Shown here piece by piece: positions 1-10,679 of a stretch of 64,000 nucleotides of DNA. This DNA comes from Taxillus chinensis. Taxonomy: Eukaryota; Streptophyta; Magnoliopsida; Santalales; Loranthaceae. A program made the translations under genes and the position numbers. The DNA lies in NCBI GenBank assembly GCA_023512835.1, contig CM042088.1, positions 57,905,579 through 57,969,578 on the forward strand, in the 5' to 3' direction. Positions within the stretch are counted from its first letter, which is position 1, and each line of letters opens with the position of its first letter. Below the pieces are notes generated by a model. It was not told where the DNA came from. It worked only from the letters and a program-made list of their open reading frames with translations, and did no database searches.

Positions 1-704
1 TACAATTTACAGAAGAATAATATAGTCATTATCTATAGAGTACAACGAGATGGCAATTAAAAAAAATTAAAAGAATATGCCTCATACGTTGAGAAAAAAT
101 CAAAGAAAGTTTTAAAAATCATTTTTGGCATTTCATTTTTCCTTCAATCCTTCATTTGAACCAATTAACCAATGAATCAAAAACAAAAACTGATATTAAT
201 TATTAGGAATTTAAAGAATCAGAAATTAGGAATTTTAGGGATTAAGATTTCCGAATTGAGGATGCATACATAATTCATATTGGGGTTGAAATTTTGAAAG
301 TTTGATTATTTAAACCTAAATTCATGATCTAAATTCGAAAGCAATTAAGCAAGACTTTCGATCCGAGAGTGTCAAATCGAAACTCTACCTTAACTAAACC
401 TTGAGGGTTGATGATTGTTGCCTCAGCGTATCGCTGCTAGAGTGCTACAATATACTTACACCATATTTTCAACTAGATTTCTTTTTGCATAAGGCATGCT
501 CATTTTTTTTGTATATACAATAAAATCTGGTTCTGTTTTTGAAAACACACATATCAATGCGTTTTTGTGACTTTGAAAGAGGCTAGCAGCATGTCTTGCT
601 TTTGCTTTGGTGTTTGTTAGATCGAACCAAGAATTTGAATGATGTGGATGAAACCCTATGTAATTTGATTTGAGATCTTTCAATGTCTATCTCTAACTTA
701 GTTG
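1..704. other. AT-rich intergenic DNA
   Basis: No coding frame with recognisable protein content, no RNA gene and no clear repeat boundary was found here. The sequence is low-GC with short A and T runs, typical of plant intergenic DNA. Confidence 0.6.
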
Positions 705-712
705 CAGAAGAT

Positions 713-1510
713 TAGGGATGGCAATTTTACCCGTACCCGCCCTGATCCGCCCCGATGAGGCGAGTATTTTTTGAATTTAACGGGGTATGGGGTAATAACG
801 GGGCGGGGACGGGGCAAGCATGCCCCGCCCCGGGAAAAATTCCCGCCCCGTGCAACAACCCAAGACACCTCCTTGACCCACTATGACCCAAGGCATGACC
901 CCCCCTGCCCAAGCCCAAGCCTTCCCACACGCCAGAAAATTCCTGCAAAATGAAATGAAGCTGACAAGTTTTGAATCCAAGACCTCACCCATGCCTGGAT
1001 AAGTGCTTAACCATCAGGCTAACTCAATTTTGTTATTTAAGCTTATGTAAATGATATATATACTTATTATGTAACATATAAATAATAGTAATAATAATTA
1101 TAATTATAATTATAATTATTAATAATTTTAATAATATTACTAATTATAATTATAATTATTAATATTAATAAATAATGCATACTTTATTTTAAAAATAAAA
1201 GTAATTACAAAGTATATATATATATATATATATTTGTATTATAATAAAAACTAAATGTACTATTACTACTTTGATATAAAATACAAATTAATTAGATTCA
1301 AATTTAGTTTTAAATTTATTAATAAATTGATTTATGATTAGGTGATCCAATCAAATGTTATTTGATTAAAAATATATTAATATTTAAACTAATAATATCA
1401 TTTAACTATTTTATTACTTTTAATTCAAATATGAAATACATACTATCAAATGTCTAAAAAATCAAAAGTCACTCTCACCGTGGATGACTCATATCACACA
1501 TAAAATAAAA
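713..1510 (+). repeat. Left inverted arm of the hAT foldback element
   Basis: Reading the reverse strand of about 2640-3250 plus the 3' tip gives the same sequence with scattered mismatches. Matching landmarks are the segment around 955-1030 (against 3130-3205), the AATTATAATTATAATT tracts, and the stretch containing ATTAGGTGATCCAATCAAAT (against ATTGGATCACCTAATCATAA at 2816-2835). The inner end is approximate. Confidence 0.8.
955..1030 (-). repeat. tRNA-related (SINE-like) stretch in left arm
   Basis: Read on the minus strand this contains a box A-like TAGCCTGATGG and, about 43 bases on, a box B-like GGATTCAAAAC. Both resemble internal pol III promoter boxes of tRNA genes and plant SINE heads. 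A mirror copy lies in the right arm. It is not a functional tRNA: no acceptor stem or full cloverleaf was found. Confidence 0.4.
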
Positions 1511-1815
1511 TATGGATATTAGTCATATTAATTTGATTAAAATTTAGTTTTAAGTTTATTAATATGTATTTAAAACTAAATGATTAAATCAAGTATTATT
1601 TGATAGATAAATAAATTTATAAATAAACTTGTAATATTATTTACATGATTTATTACTTAAGTTTTTAACCTAAATATGAAATGCATACTATCAAAAGTCA
1701 ATTTTAACTCTCACCATGTATTAGATAGTATATCATATATCAAACTTTTTAGTATTGTTTAACTAACTAATAACATTAGTTATAATTATAATAGTGTATA
1801 TTTGTACTTATCAAA

Positions 1816-1818
<3 letters not shown>

Positions 1819-1875
<57 letters not shown>
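1819..1875. repeat. (TA)n(CA)n microsatellite
   Basis: A run of TA dinucleotides passes directly into a run of CA dinucleotides, in the central spacer of the foldback element. Confidence 0.9.
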
Positions 1876-1879
<4 letters not shown>

Positions 1880-2358
1880 ACACTTAATAACTAGCCTTAT
1901 ACAAAAATAATCATATTATTGATTATTTTAATTACATTAAGGGTAACAAGTTTGAGAAACACAACTTGCCATACTATCGTATTACTTATAACAAAAGTAA
2001 TATGATAATTATGTTATATAATTATATTAATTAGGTTTTCATTAATGTTTTATCATTTATTACCAATGATAATTGTATTATTTAAATTATTACTACTCGA
2101 TACTCAAGTCATTACTTATTGATTATAATTTATAAGTGCATATATATATAGTGACAATTATATAATTATATATATCATATATAACATAAGTAATATGATA
2201 ATTATTGAGTATCAAAAGTCAAATAACTGATGTCCGAGAGTTCGTTAATAAATATATATATATATATATCATAGATGATTATTGTTAATATATTTACATA
2301 ATTAGTGTTAGTGTATATACTTTAAATGTAACGTATAAATAGTATTAGTAGCAACAAC

Positions 2359-2391
2359 AACAATAATAATAATAATAATAATAATAATAAG
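2359..2391. repeat. (AAT)n microsatellite
   Basis: About ten consecutive AAT triplets in the central part of the foldback element. Confidence 0.9.
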
Positions 2392-2639
2392 GAGTAAATG
2401 TTTTACTTTAAAAATAATATCAATTACAAAGTATAGATATTTATATTTTAAGAAAAATAATATTAACAAGTATAAATAATGTTTTAATATAATTATATAA
2501 GTGATATAATTATATAGTATATTAGTATGAACTAAGATATTACATATAACATAAGTAATCATATAATTATTTAATCAAATAATATTTAATTAGATTATTT
2601 AGTATTAAATCAACATATTAATATTTGTCAAAACTAAAT

Positions 2640-3596
2640 TTGAATCTAATTAATGTTCATCTACAAATTATTTTATTCATAATATGAGTCATGCATTGTG
2701 AGAGTGACTTTGACATTTGATCGTATGTATTTCATATTTAAATTAAAAGTAATAAAATATTTAAATGATATTATTAGTTTCAATATTAATACATTTTCAA
2801 TCAAATGATATTTGATTGGATCACCTAATCATAAATCAACTTATTAATAAATTTAAAATTAAATTTAAATCTAATTAATTTGTATTTTATATCAAAATAG
2901 TAATAGTACATTTAGTTTTTATTATAATTCAAATACATATATATACACACTTTGTAATTACTTTTATTTTTAAAATAAAGTATGCATTATTTATTAATAT
3001 TAACAATTATAATTATAATTAGTAATATTAATATTATTATTAATAATTATAATTATAGTATAATAATTATTATTATTATTATTTATATGTGACATAATAA
3101 GTATATATATCATTTACATAAGCTTAAATAACAAAATTGAGTTAGCCTGATGGTTAAGCACTTATCCAGGCATGGTTGAGGTCTTGGATTCAAAACTTGT
3201 CAGCTTCATTTCATTTTGCAGGAATTTTCTGGCGTGTGGGAAGGCTTGGGCGGGGTCAGGCGCCGGGGCGGGCTTTCTTTGGAACGTCTTTGGTTGGGCA
3301 TGTGCAGCGGAATTCCCTGCCCGCCCGTGCCCCGGTGGAGCGGGGATGGGCAAAATTACCCACGGGGAGGGCGGGGATGGGTCATATCCCTGGGACGGGC
3401 TTTGCTAGAAAGGTTGGGCATGTGCAGGCAGGGATTCCCTGCCCTGCCCCGTACCCCGGCGGGGCGGGGATGGGGCAGAAAAAAAAATTACCCGCCGGGG
3501 CATGGGGCGGGGATGGGTCATATCCCCGTTATCGGGGATGGGGATGGGGACGGGGCAACCCAAAACCTGCCCCGCCCCGCCCCATTGCCATCTCTA
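2640..3596 (-). repeat. Right inverted arm of the hAT foldback element
   Basis: Inverted partner of the left arm, ending TTGCCATCTCTA before the target duplication. It has an extra GC-rich part in which a block of about 120 bp is repeated: GGTTGGGCATGTGCAG near 3290 and again near 3411, each followed by a GGGGATGGG-rich stretch. This subterminal amplification is common in foldback elements. Confidence 0.8.
3140..3205 (+). repeat. tRNA-related (SINE-like) stretch in right arm
   Basis: Box A-like TAGCCTGATGG (3143-3153) is followed by box B-like GGATTCAAAAC (3186-3196). This mirrors the minus-strand copy in the left arm. A pol III-type promoter relic is an inference from these two boxes only. 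Confidence 0.4.
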
Positions 3597-3941
3597 CAGA
3601 AGATAACCCTAAACTGGATCATCACTCATGAGCGTTAAGTCAAGGACATGATACATAATCCTGATTCGGGACAATTAGAGTGACGACAAGTGATGACTTG
3701 GTAAATAACTAAGTTAAAAAATTACCCGCCGGGGCACGGGGCGGGGATGGGTCATATCCCCGTTATTGGGGATGGGGACGGGGCAACCCCAAACCTGCCC
3801 CGCCCCGCCCCATTGTCATCTCTACAGAAGATAACCCTAAACTGGATCATCACTCGTGAGCGTTAAGTCAAGGACATGATACATAATCCTGATTCGGGCC
3901 AATTAGAGTGACGACAAGTGACTTGGTAAATAACTAAGTTA
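3483..3941. repeat. Tandem duplication covering the transposon end and flank
   Basis: Unit 1 (about 3483-3716) and unit 2 (3717-3941) are near-identical. Each holds the last ~110 bp of the hAT element, the CAGAAGAT target repeat (3597-3604 and 3825-3832) and the same downstream flank beginning AACCCTAAACTGGATCATCA. Unit 2 is shorter by a 6-bp and a 3-bp deletion and has a few substitutions. The duplication must therefore postdate the transposon insertion. Confidence 0.9.
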
Positions 3942-5407
3942 ACACAAGATATAAAGTAAGAAATATTAGTAGTAAAAAAAGAGGAAAATATATTATTTAA
4001 ATATATTAAAAATAAAGAGGAAAAACATTCAAAAGGATAAAGGGAAAAATGTGCTCTTACGATATTTGATAGACCATGGATGGAGATATTGCACTTTGTA
4101 TTTAATTTTATTTTAAAATATATAATTTTTAACACAAGTTATATAACAAGTGGTACAAGGGAGTTGGTTGTTAAAATCACATAATATTATATATATATAT
4201 ATATATTGCAAAAATAACAATTTATAAAATTAGATAATCCAATAATGGCCATTTAAAAATATTTTTAATAAATAATTATTCTCTAAAATGTAATCACTAG
4301 GTCTAACGAGGGGAAAAGGTGATTAATAGGTAGTGAATTCTCATCTGAATAAGGAGTGAAATTCAAACGGATTTAGAGACAACAACAAGAATCATAAACT
4401 AGCTTATAAGCAAGGTTATAAAACTTGAGATCTTATCTAAAATCAATTTTCCTAGATGAAATTGCAATCATAAAATTGAATAATAAAATAGAGATTTTAT
4501 TAAATTTAATATACTATATACATATATCCAATTATATAAAATTAAATTTAACAATAATATATTAACTTTATAGTTAAAAAATTAAAATCAACTAACAAAA
4601 CTTGCTGAAAATATTATATTGAAGAAGGACATCGACCACGCATATTATAATGAAGAAGGACATATTATATTAAAGAGGACAGCTCACATCCAAAGAAAAC
4701 AACTCACATAATATTCTATCGAACACAATACCACAACACGAAAACGAAGAAAACGGTATGAAGAAGAGCACCTCCACAAATAAATGATAGTATAGGACAG
4801 ACTGTGCTAATGAAGATTGATGGCAAGCGGCGGCGGAGTGGTGCTTGTTTGGGAGGGAGACAAGCCGACAATAGATCCATTGGTGATCTAATGAGAGGAC
4901 GACGACAAAGATGACGTCATTCGTAACTCGTCGTCAGACAATATGGCAGACGTACAGTCAGAGGACTGGAGTGATGAGATCGAAAGGATGGAGGCTGGAG
5001 TCTGCGTTGTGAGGATGGAGCCGAGCAACGAGGGATTTCGTCACTAGTTGAGAACGGACTAATGGAGGTTGGAGTGGCTAGAGTCACAATTGAGATTGAC
5101 GAATAAATTAGAGATTTGGTTGAATCACAGTTTCATAGGTGTTCAGCGTAAACTCGTATGTTGATGCCTAAACTCATATGCTTTTACACGTTAAAACGCA
5201 AGTTTGATAACTTGACTTATAAGGTTTGAGATTTATATAGCTACTCAACACATTTTAGAATCATAAAAGTCTAATATAAGTTCTATAGTTAAGTATTTTA
5301 CAAAATTAGCAAATGAGGTGCACAATATTGACCTTAATTCTTTCATAAACAAGTTTTTCATTAAAACTTTTACTTTATTATAATTTAATTTTGAATTATG
5401 ATTTTAA
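3942..5407. other. Intergenic DNA, no recognised gene
   Basis: Mostly AT-rich. Around 4780-5150 base composition becomes more balanced and GGCGGCGGAG-type codon-like runs appear. No frame there is long or shows a recognisable protein, so it may be a decayed gene fragment or transposon remnant. Confidence 0.4.
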
Positions 5408-5825
5408 TATGTCATCAAAAAGGCCAAAGCTGTAGTTTCTTTCAAATGAAAGAAAATGATTTATTACTGCAGTTTTGCAATAATGATTTTAATATTCCAA
5501 GTTAAGTTTGGCTCTACTGGTAGATACTTAATATTATTTGGAATTTTTTGCAATTCAACCAATAAATCTGAAAAGAAAATTGATTTTTTATATGATGATT
5601 TAATCAAATTGTGAACCAAATTGATATGACAAATGTATAAATATCATAAGACTCTAATTAATATATTGGTATTTATGAAAACCAATATGGGTGTTTTGGT
5701 ATTTATGTACTTGATACATCAATTTGATTCCAATCTGATTAAATCATTCAGTAAAAAATAATACTCATCTCAAAAAGGCCTAACCATAGTTTGCTTCAAA
5801 TGAAAGAAAATGACATATTTTATTA
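5408..5825. repeat. Short direct and inverted repeats
   Basis: A ~50-bp block containing CTTTCAAATGAAAGAAAATG near 5440 recurs near 5790 with a few changes. Between them, about 5593-5643 and 5700-5753 are imperfect inverted copies of each other (GATTTAATCAAATTG against CAATCTGATTAAATC). This looks like a small decayed MITE or foldback sequence. No target duplication was identified. Confidence 0.45.
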
Positions 5826-5849
5826 CATGCAAGACATGTATCCCTTGTT

Positions 5850-6262
5850 TGGTAAGGGTAGAAATTTTATGGAAAATGTAAAGCATGTGGACAAGACAAA
5901 AAATTTAATTTCTTTTGTTTGGTAAGAACTAGAAAATGAGAGGTGGAAAGAAAATATATGAATAGGCCATAGAAAACAGAGACTAATTTTATCATAATCA
6001 AAATAGTAAAGTATTTCTATGGAAAACTATTAAAATTATAAAACTATTTTTTCACGTATTACATAAATTTACATAATTATATATAAAAGCTTTGAAATAT
6101 TATTTCGAATGATATTAATTTTTTACTTTTTTAATCCCAACTAAATTATAAAAAATATTTTTTCTATCTCTTTTTCACCTCAATCAAATATTTATAAAAA
6201 TCGCTTCTCTATCCGCTCTTTTCCATTTAGAATTTTTCTACTTCTGCTTTATACTTTACCAA
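5850..6262. repeat. Possible MITE with TTGGTAA-type ends
   Basis: The left side CCTTGTTTGGTAAGG and the right side CTTTACCAAGTAAGCGG are imperfect inverted copies. The interior is non-coding and AT-rich. No clear target duplication was found, so the call rests on the ends only. Confidence 0.3.
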
Positions 6263-6775
6263 GTAAGCGGAAGCTAAGAGCATTCACAGTGGGCTAGTCA
6301 TTATTTGGTTAAATTTTAGCTAAAAAATTAATTTTTATAAAATGCAACTAGTTAGTTTTTATCATATCAAATAATGGACTCAACAAATTTTTGTTATTTT
6401 AAATAAAATATTTTTTTTCTCCTTCTTTTCCCCCTAACTCTTCCATCCGCCGCACCGCATTGTCAGATCCGGCTCCTTTGTTATTGTGCCTCTCACCCCC
6501 ATAGCATGTCTCGATTCCATGCCTCTCATTTTTTCAAAACACTACTATTTATTTACCAAACTCTGCGTCTTTAATGTTGGACCTGTTAGTGCTTTTTCAT
6601 ATTGGAACAGCATATGAATATATTATTTTGGGTGTGGAGCTAATGTGCTCATGATACAGAATAAATAAATAATATAAAACATTTGATGAGGCATTGAGAC
6701 TGGTTATATTTAGCTAGGAAAGTAACCTTAAGTTAAATTTTCTATAGCAATAAAAAGGCTGGTGTGGGTGTATTT
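6263..6775. other. Intergenic DNA with possible MITE remnant
   Basis: The stretch from GAGCATTCACAGTGGGC (near 6278) resembles the ends of small plant DNA-transposon MITEs, but no partner end was identified. The rest shows no coding content. Confidence 0.3.
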
Positions 6776-7178
6776 TGCCATGCCCCAAGGATTTGGGACG
6801 TTTCTTAGTGGCATGATCCAGAAATGTATTCATGCTACTTGTAGGAGAGGGGTAGGTCAAAGCGTAAACGGTGCGCAGCGGAAGGCTCCAAGCAGTTCGT
6901 GGAGGAGAATGGATGGAGCCCCTTCGTAGTTTAGACGTGCCGACCCAGTTGAATGTGGGGAGCACACCGCTAATGAAGGACTTGACGTTGAAGAAGGGAT
7001 TTAGCCATCCTTACACAAACTGGTCGAGAACTAGAGTCGTTCTCCTAATGATCCCGATGACAAGGCGAAACCAGTCTACGTGCGCTTCAACCCTCAAAGG
7101 CTAAACTTAGCGAACCGCGTAAAGGAAAGCTAAGTGCCGCAATGGGTTAAGAGGCGCAAGAAATCTGACCCCGTGACA
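6776..7178 (+). repeat. 5' LTR of the outer small element
   Basis: Begins TGCCATGCCCCAAGG (3' LTR: TGTCACGCCTCAAGG, differing by transitions) and ends CCCCGTGACA. It aligns along its length with 24989-25234 plus 26355-26527. Typical TG...CA termini are present. Confidence 0.85.
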
Positions 7179-7180
7179 AG

Positions 7181-7193
7181 TGGTATCAAAGCC
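7181..7193 (+). other. Primer-binding site of the outer element
   Basis: TGGTATCAAAGCC starts two bases after the 5' LTR. This is one base different from the usual plant initiator-methionine tRNA primer-binding sequence TGGTATCAGAGCC. Confidence 0.8.
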
Positions 7194-7676
7194 GAACCGG
7201 CCCGTATCTTGAAGACTTGCCGAGCACTCTCGCGAGTAGTGTGATGTAATGACCCGTGTTTTGGGATGTGTGGAGTTAGTCACAGTTTTGCCTTTTGAGT
7301 GACAATTTTCTAGTTTTTGGGGAACTTCTACTCATGGACTTCAGCCAAATCATTGTATTTACCAAATAGAGAACTTTTGACGAAAGAGGGCAGCCTAGGG
7401 AGGCAGAAATAGAGTGCACGTCATATGGGGCATTATGACGTGCAAGGTTTTTATTGCATGCCTGCCTTCTACATGATGCAAGGAAGCTTGGGGTCGAATT
7501 TCACAGCATTTGGAGTTGCACGTCATATGGGGATACGACGTGCATTATGGCGTGCAGCCATGTTTTTGCACCATCACCTTGGTTTTGTGATTCTAATAAT
7601 CTTTTTCCAAAGGGTCATATTAGAATTATGAGTATTTTGTCTTGTATGGATGCGGGAAGATTGTAGCTTGTGCGAT

Positions 7677-7753
7677 CAAAACTACGTCGTTTTCATGCTG
7701 GGTTTCACTTAATCAAAACTACGTCGTTTTGATAATGAGGTGTCTATATAAGG
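7677..7753 (+). promoter_or_regulatory. LTR promoter: duplicated ACGTCGTTTT boxes and TATA box
   Basis: Two copies of CAAAACTACGTCGTTTT lie at 7677-7693 and 7714-7731. They precede a TATA box CTATATAAGG (7744-7753), and a long GA tract follows about 50 bp on. The same order occurs in the 3' LTR and, with one box, in the related solo LTR at 10110-12052. A bZIP-type ACGTC site is a reasonable guess; transcription itself is not visible. Confidence 0.6.
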
Positions 7754-7803
7754 ATGAGGAGCCCTCTTGTTTTAGGTTTAGGGTTTGTCAACCGCCGCAG
7801 CCG

Positions 7804-7855
7804 CAGAGAGAGAGAGAGAGAGAGGAGAGGAGAGAGAGAGAGAGAGAGAGAGGAG
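7804..7855 (+). repeat. GA-repeat tract downstream of LTR TATA box
   Basis: Imperfect (GA)n run, at the same relative place as the GA runs in the sister LTRs (10641-10676 and 21140-21206). Confidence 0.9.
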
Positions 7856-8000
7856 ATCCAGATCGCTGCCGTGGTGGTTCACGTGGGTGGACGGTGTCTA
7901 GCGTGGAGGCAAAAGCAGAAGGACACTTGCAAGATAAGGGTTCTGTTCCTCCTTGAACCTATCCCAGGGCCTTGGCCTTGTGGTAGGAAATCTGGTTATG

Positions 8001-8006
<6 letters not shown>

Positions 8007-8046
<40 letters not shown>
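8007..8046. repeat. (TA)n microsatellite, target of the TRIM
   Basis: A pure TA run into which the TRIM inserted. The 3' LTR has a shorter, interrupted TA run at the same place (21380-21404). Confidence 0.9.
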
Positions 8047-8051
<5 letters not shown>

Positions 8052-8533
8052 GACCTCGGCCAAGGCACTCACTATCACAATATTGTCCGCTTTGGCACTC
8101 ACGCACCCACCCATAGGCCGCAGCCCGCACGGATTTGTTTCTAACGGGCCGCGACCCATTAAAACGCGTTGTGACAAGGTGCACATGAGCCTCCTCATTA
8201 GGACGACCTCAATGTTCGCCCTAACCGATGTGGGATTGATCCATGGGACGTTAGAGACCCAACAGTCTCCCCCCAATCCCACCATCGGTCTAGAGGACCC
8301 GGCTCTGATACCACTTGTTGGACCTCGGCCAGGGCACTCACTATCACAATATTGTCCGCTTTGGCACTCACGCACCCACCCATGGGCCGCAGCCCGCACG
8401 GATTTGTTTCTAACGGGCCGCGACCCATTAAAACGCGTTGTGACAAGGTGCACATGAGCCTCCTCATTAGGACGACCTCAATGTTCGCCCTAACCGATGT
8501 GGGATTGATCCATGGGACGTTAGAGACCCAACA
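8047..8533 (-). mobile_element. TRIM (miniature LTR retrotransposon), 487 bp
   Basis: Two direct 218-bp LTRs (8047-8264 and 8316-8533), differing at only about two positions, enclose a 51-bp interior. On the minus strand each LTR starts TGTTGGGTCTCTAAC and ends GGTCCAACA. The interior opens with a primer-binding site TGGTATCAGAGCC (8301-8313 reversed) and closes with a purine tract ATTGGGGGGAGAC next to the 3' LTR. ATATA flanks both sides (8042-8046, 8534-8538) as target duplication, though in a TA run this is weak evidence. There is no coding capacity. The near-identity of the LTRs suggests a recent insertion. Confidence 0.93.
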
Positions 8534-8858
8534 ATATATATATAAATTCATATAGGTGTGACCTCGTATATAAATGTTGGCCTTCAATGGCGTGTTGTTT
8601 GGATATTTTCATATATGCGTGCCACATATTTGAGAATATGCCTGTGTGGCTAGGTTTGTGAGCCTGTGAATGTATGCATGCTATGTGTTCGATAATATGC
8701 CTGAGTGGCAAATGCCTATTATGTGTTTGATAATATGCCTGTATGACAATGCCTATTAAGTGTTTGGTAATATGCCTGTGTGGTTATGCCTATTACGTGT
8801 TTGATTTTGTGCATGTGTGGCAGAAATGTATGTTATGTGTTTGTTTGTATGATTATTA

Positions 8859-9011
8859 GCCTGAGAGGCTATGGAAACTATTTGCCTGAGAGGCGGCTAA
8901 ATATTTGCCTGAGAGGCGGTTAAACTATTTGCCTGAAAGGCGGTTAAACATTTTCCTGAGAGGCGGTTAAATATTTGCCCGAGAGGCGGTTAAATTGTTG
9001 GCCTGGGAGGC
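8859..9011 (+). repeat. Tandem hairpin units GCCTGAGAGGC in the 5' LTR
   Basis: About seven units of roughly 22 bp built around GCCTGAGAGGC, itself a tiny inverted repeat, spaced by GGTTAAAYATTT-like linkers. The same array is at 21721-21849 in the 3' LTR. Confidence 0.85.
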
Positions 9012-9630
9012 TGTGGTAATGTTTGTAACTGTGGATATGTTAGCCTATGTGGCTAAGCTTGAGAGGCTGTGGATATGTGAGCCTGTGTGGCTATGGTAAC
9101 AGTTGTACCTGTTCAGTGACTTGCGGATTGATACTCAAGTATGGAATATAACCTGTTTATATCTTATTGTCACTACATGGCACCTGTGCACATTCTCATG
9201 TAAATGTTAGGAGCATGGGATGGGTTGGGGAGACATGATCCCTACTGAGCTGTGGTTGCTCACCCCTCCTACTGTGTTTGGTTTTTCTTCAGGGACCTAC
9301 AGGCGTTAGGCGGGAACACCCAAGTGGAAGGCAGTTCTGTTTTGTGGCTTTGCTTATTGTTATTTGTGTTTTGTTGTTTTTGTGTGAGCTTTGTAACCCC
9401 AATGGGGAGATATTGTAATAAGGAGTTTAATGTAATAAAGGCAAGTTGTTTGGTTGTAAACATTGTGGTTTGAATTTTAATAAAGACATTTGATTTATAA
9501 CTTTGTGAGTATTTGTTGTGATCATGTACGCTGTCCTGCGGGGGATGTTATATATCTACCTCTTGCCCACCGGGTGGGTTAAGGGGAGTCACGAACCGGT
9601 TTCCTCGGGTTGGAAATCCGAGGCGTGACA

Positions 9631-9867
9631 ATATGGTATCAAAGCATGGTCTAGTAGACCTAGGGTAGTGGGCGGACTTGGTTATCTTGAGTCCTTTGGA
9701 GGAGCCTGGAGGGACATGCTTGATCAACATGATCCTCTTTGAGCCTGTAAGGTGTACTTGGGGTAGTCCAGTCTTGTGGTAGGATTTGTATGCATGGGCA
9801 TTAGGGCACTAGTTGCATTTGCTTATGTGTGTTTGTGTGGATGATGTACATGTGGAACACAAAAAAA

Positions 9868-9907
<40 letters not shown>

Positions 9908-10109
9908 TAAAATAAAATAAAAATGCTATGTGTAATGTGGATTGAACTGTGACAATGTGAAATGTGATTAAGTGTGAAATATTAAATGTGATTTTTCTTT
10001 TTTATATGAGTTATGTGCAATGTGGATTGAATGGTGTAATGTGGATAAATGCAAAGAGTGTGATGCTATGTGACAGTTGTAGTAGAATTGTTAAGTGGGG
10101 TAGACGTAG
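9631..10109 (+). other. Gypsy leader with primer-binding site
   Basis: Immediately after the LTR, TGGTATCAAAGCATGG (about 9634-9649) matches the initiator-methionine tRNA primer-binding type with mismatches. The leader then carries an (AAT)n run (about 9870-9903) and no coding frame, up to the solo LTR insertion. Confidence 0.75.
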
Positions 10110-10638
10110 TGTAAGGACCCGTACCTTGAATTAGTCACAGTTTTGCTTTCTGAGTAGAGTTTTTCTAGGTTTTGACCTAGTGAATGGGCTCAAATGAATT
10201 CACGTGCAAAAGGAAAGATGCTTAGAATGATGTCTTCTATCTACCACAGAAGTTTCAGGCCAAAAGGACGTGTATGTGAGGTGCACGTGAAATGGGTCCA
10301 ATTCACATGCAAGTGTGGTTGTCTTCTAAATGATGCAAGGAGGCTAGGGGTGAAGTTTGAGCGCATTTGGAGTACATATGGAGTTGCACGTGAATTGGGG
10401 AATTCACGTTCAAATTGGCGTGCAGCCATATTTTTGCATGGTTCCCTTGGTTTTGACATTCTAATGATCTTTCTCCAAAGGACCATGTTGAAATTCTGAG
10501 TATTTTGGCCTATATGGGTGTGGAAAGGTGCTAACTTGTGTGATCAAAACTACGTCGTTTTGATGTGGGTAGTGTCTATATAATGAGGGCTTGAGTTTGA
10601 GTTTAGGGTTCTTGTGTTCTTCTTTCTTGTGCTGCTGC

Positions 10639-10679
<41 letters not shown>

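Larger units (their letters stand above)
713..3596. mobile_element. Non-autonomous hAT-type foldback element, 2.9 kb
   Basis: The element begins TAGGGATGGCAA and ends with the inverted counterpart TTGCCATCTCTA. It is flanked by a perfect 8-bp target duplication CAGAAGAT (705-712 and 3597-3604). An 8-bp duplication and a TAGGG-type terminus are hallmarks of the hAT superfamily. The two arms are long inverted repeats (about 713-1510 and 2640-3596). Both have a GC-rich outer part full of CCCGCCCC/GGGGCGGGG and an AT-rich inner part. The centre (about 1510-2640) is AT-rich with microsatellites and shows no transposase frame. The element would therefore need a transposase supplied in trans. The right arm is longer because of internal tandem duplication around 3290-3530. 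Confidence 0.85.
7245..9630 (+). repeat. 5' LTR of the gypsy element
   Basis: Same sequence as 20580-22467 but carrying an inserted TRIM at 8047-8533. Removing the TRIM and its 5-bp target copy leaves about 1894 bp, against 1888 bp for the 3' LTR. Ends AGGCGTGACA. Confidence 0.95.

Noticed and set aside
777..992. Gly/Pro/Ala-rich frames in the GC-rich tips of the foldback element (also 3172-3638)
   Set aside because: They come from the repetitive CCCGCCCC sequence in several frames on both strands; composition-driven, not coding.
3140..3205. A true tRNA gene
   Set aside because: Only box A- and box B-like motifs are present; acceptor, D and T stems do not form a cloverleaf.
8004..8587. Several 120-150-codon frames on both strands around the TRIM
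   Set aside because: They lie wholly in LTR sequence, read through the TA microsatellite, and repeat because the two TRIM LTRs are identical.
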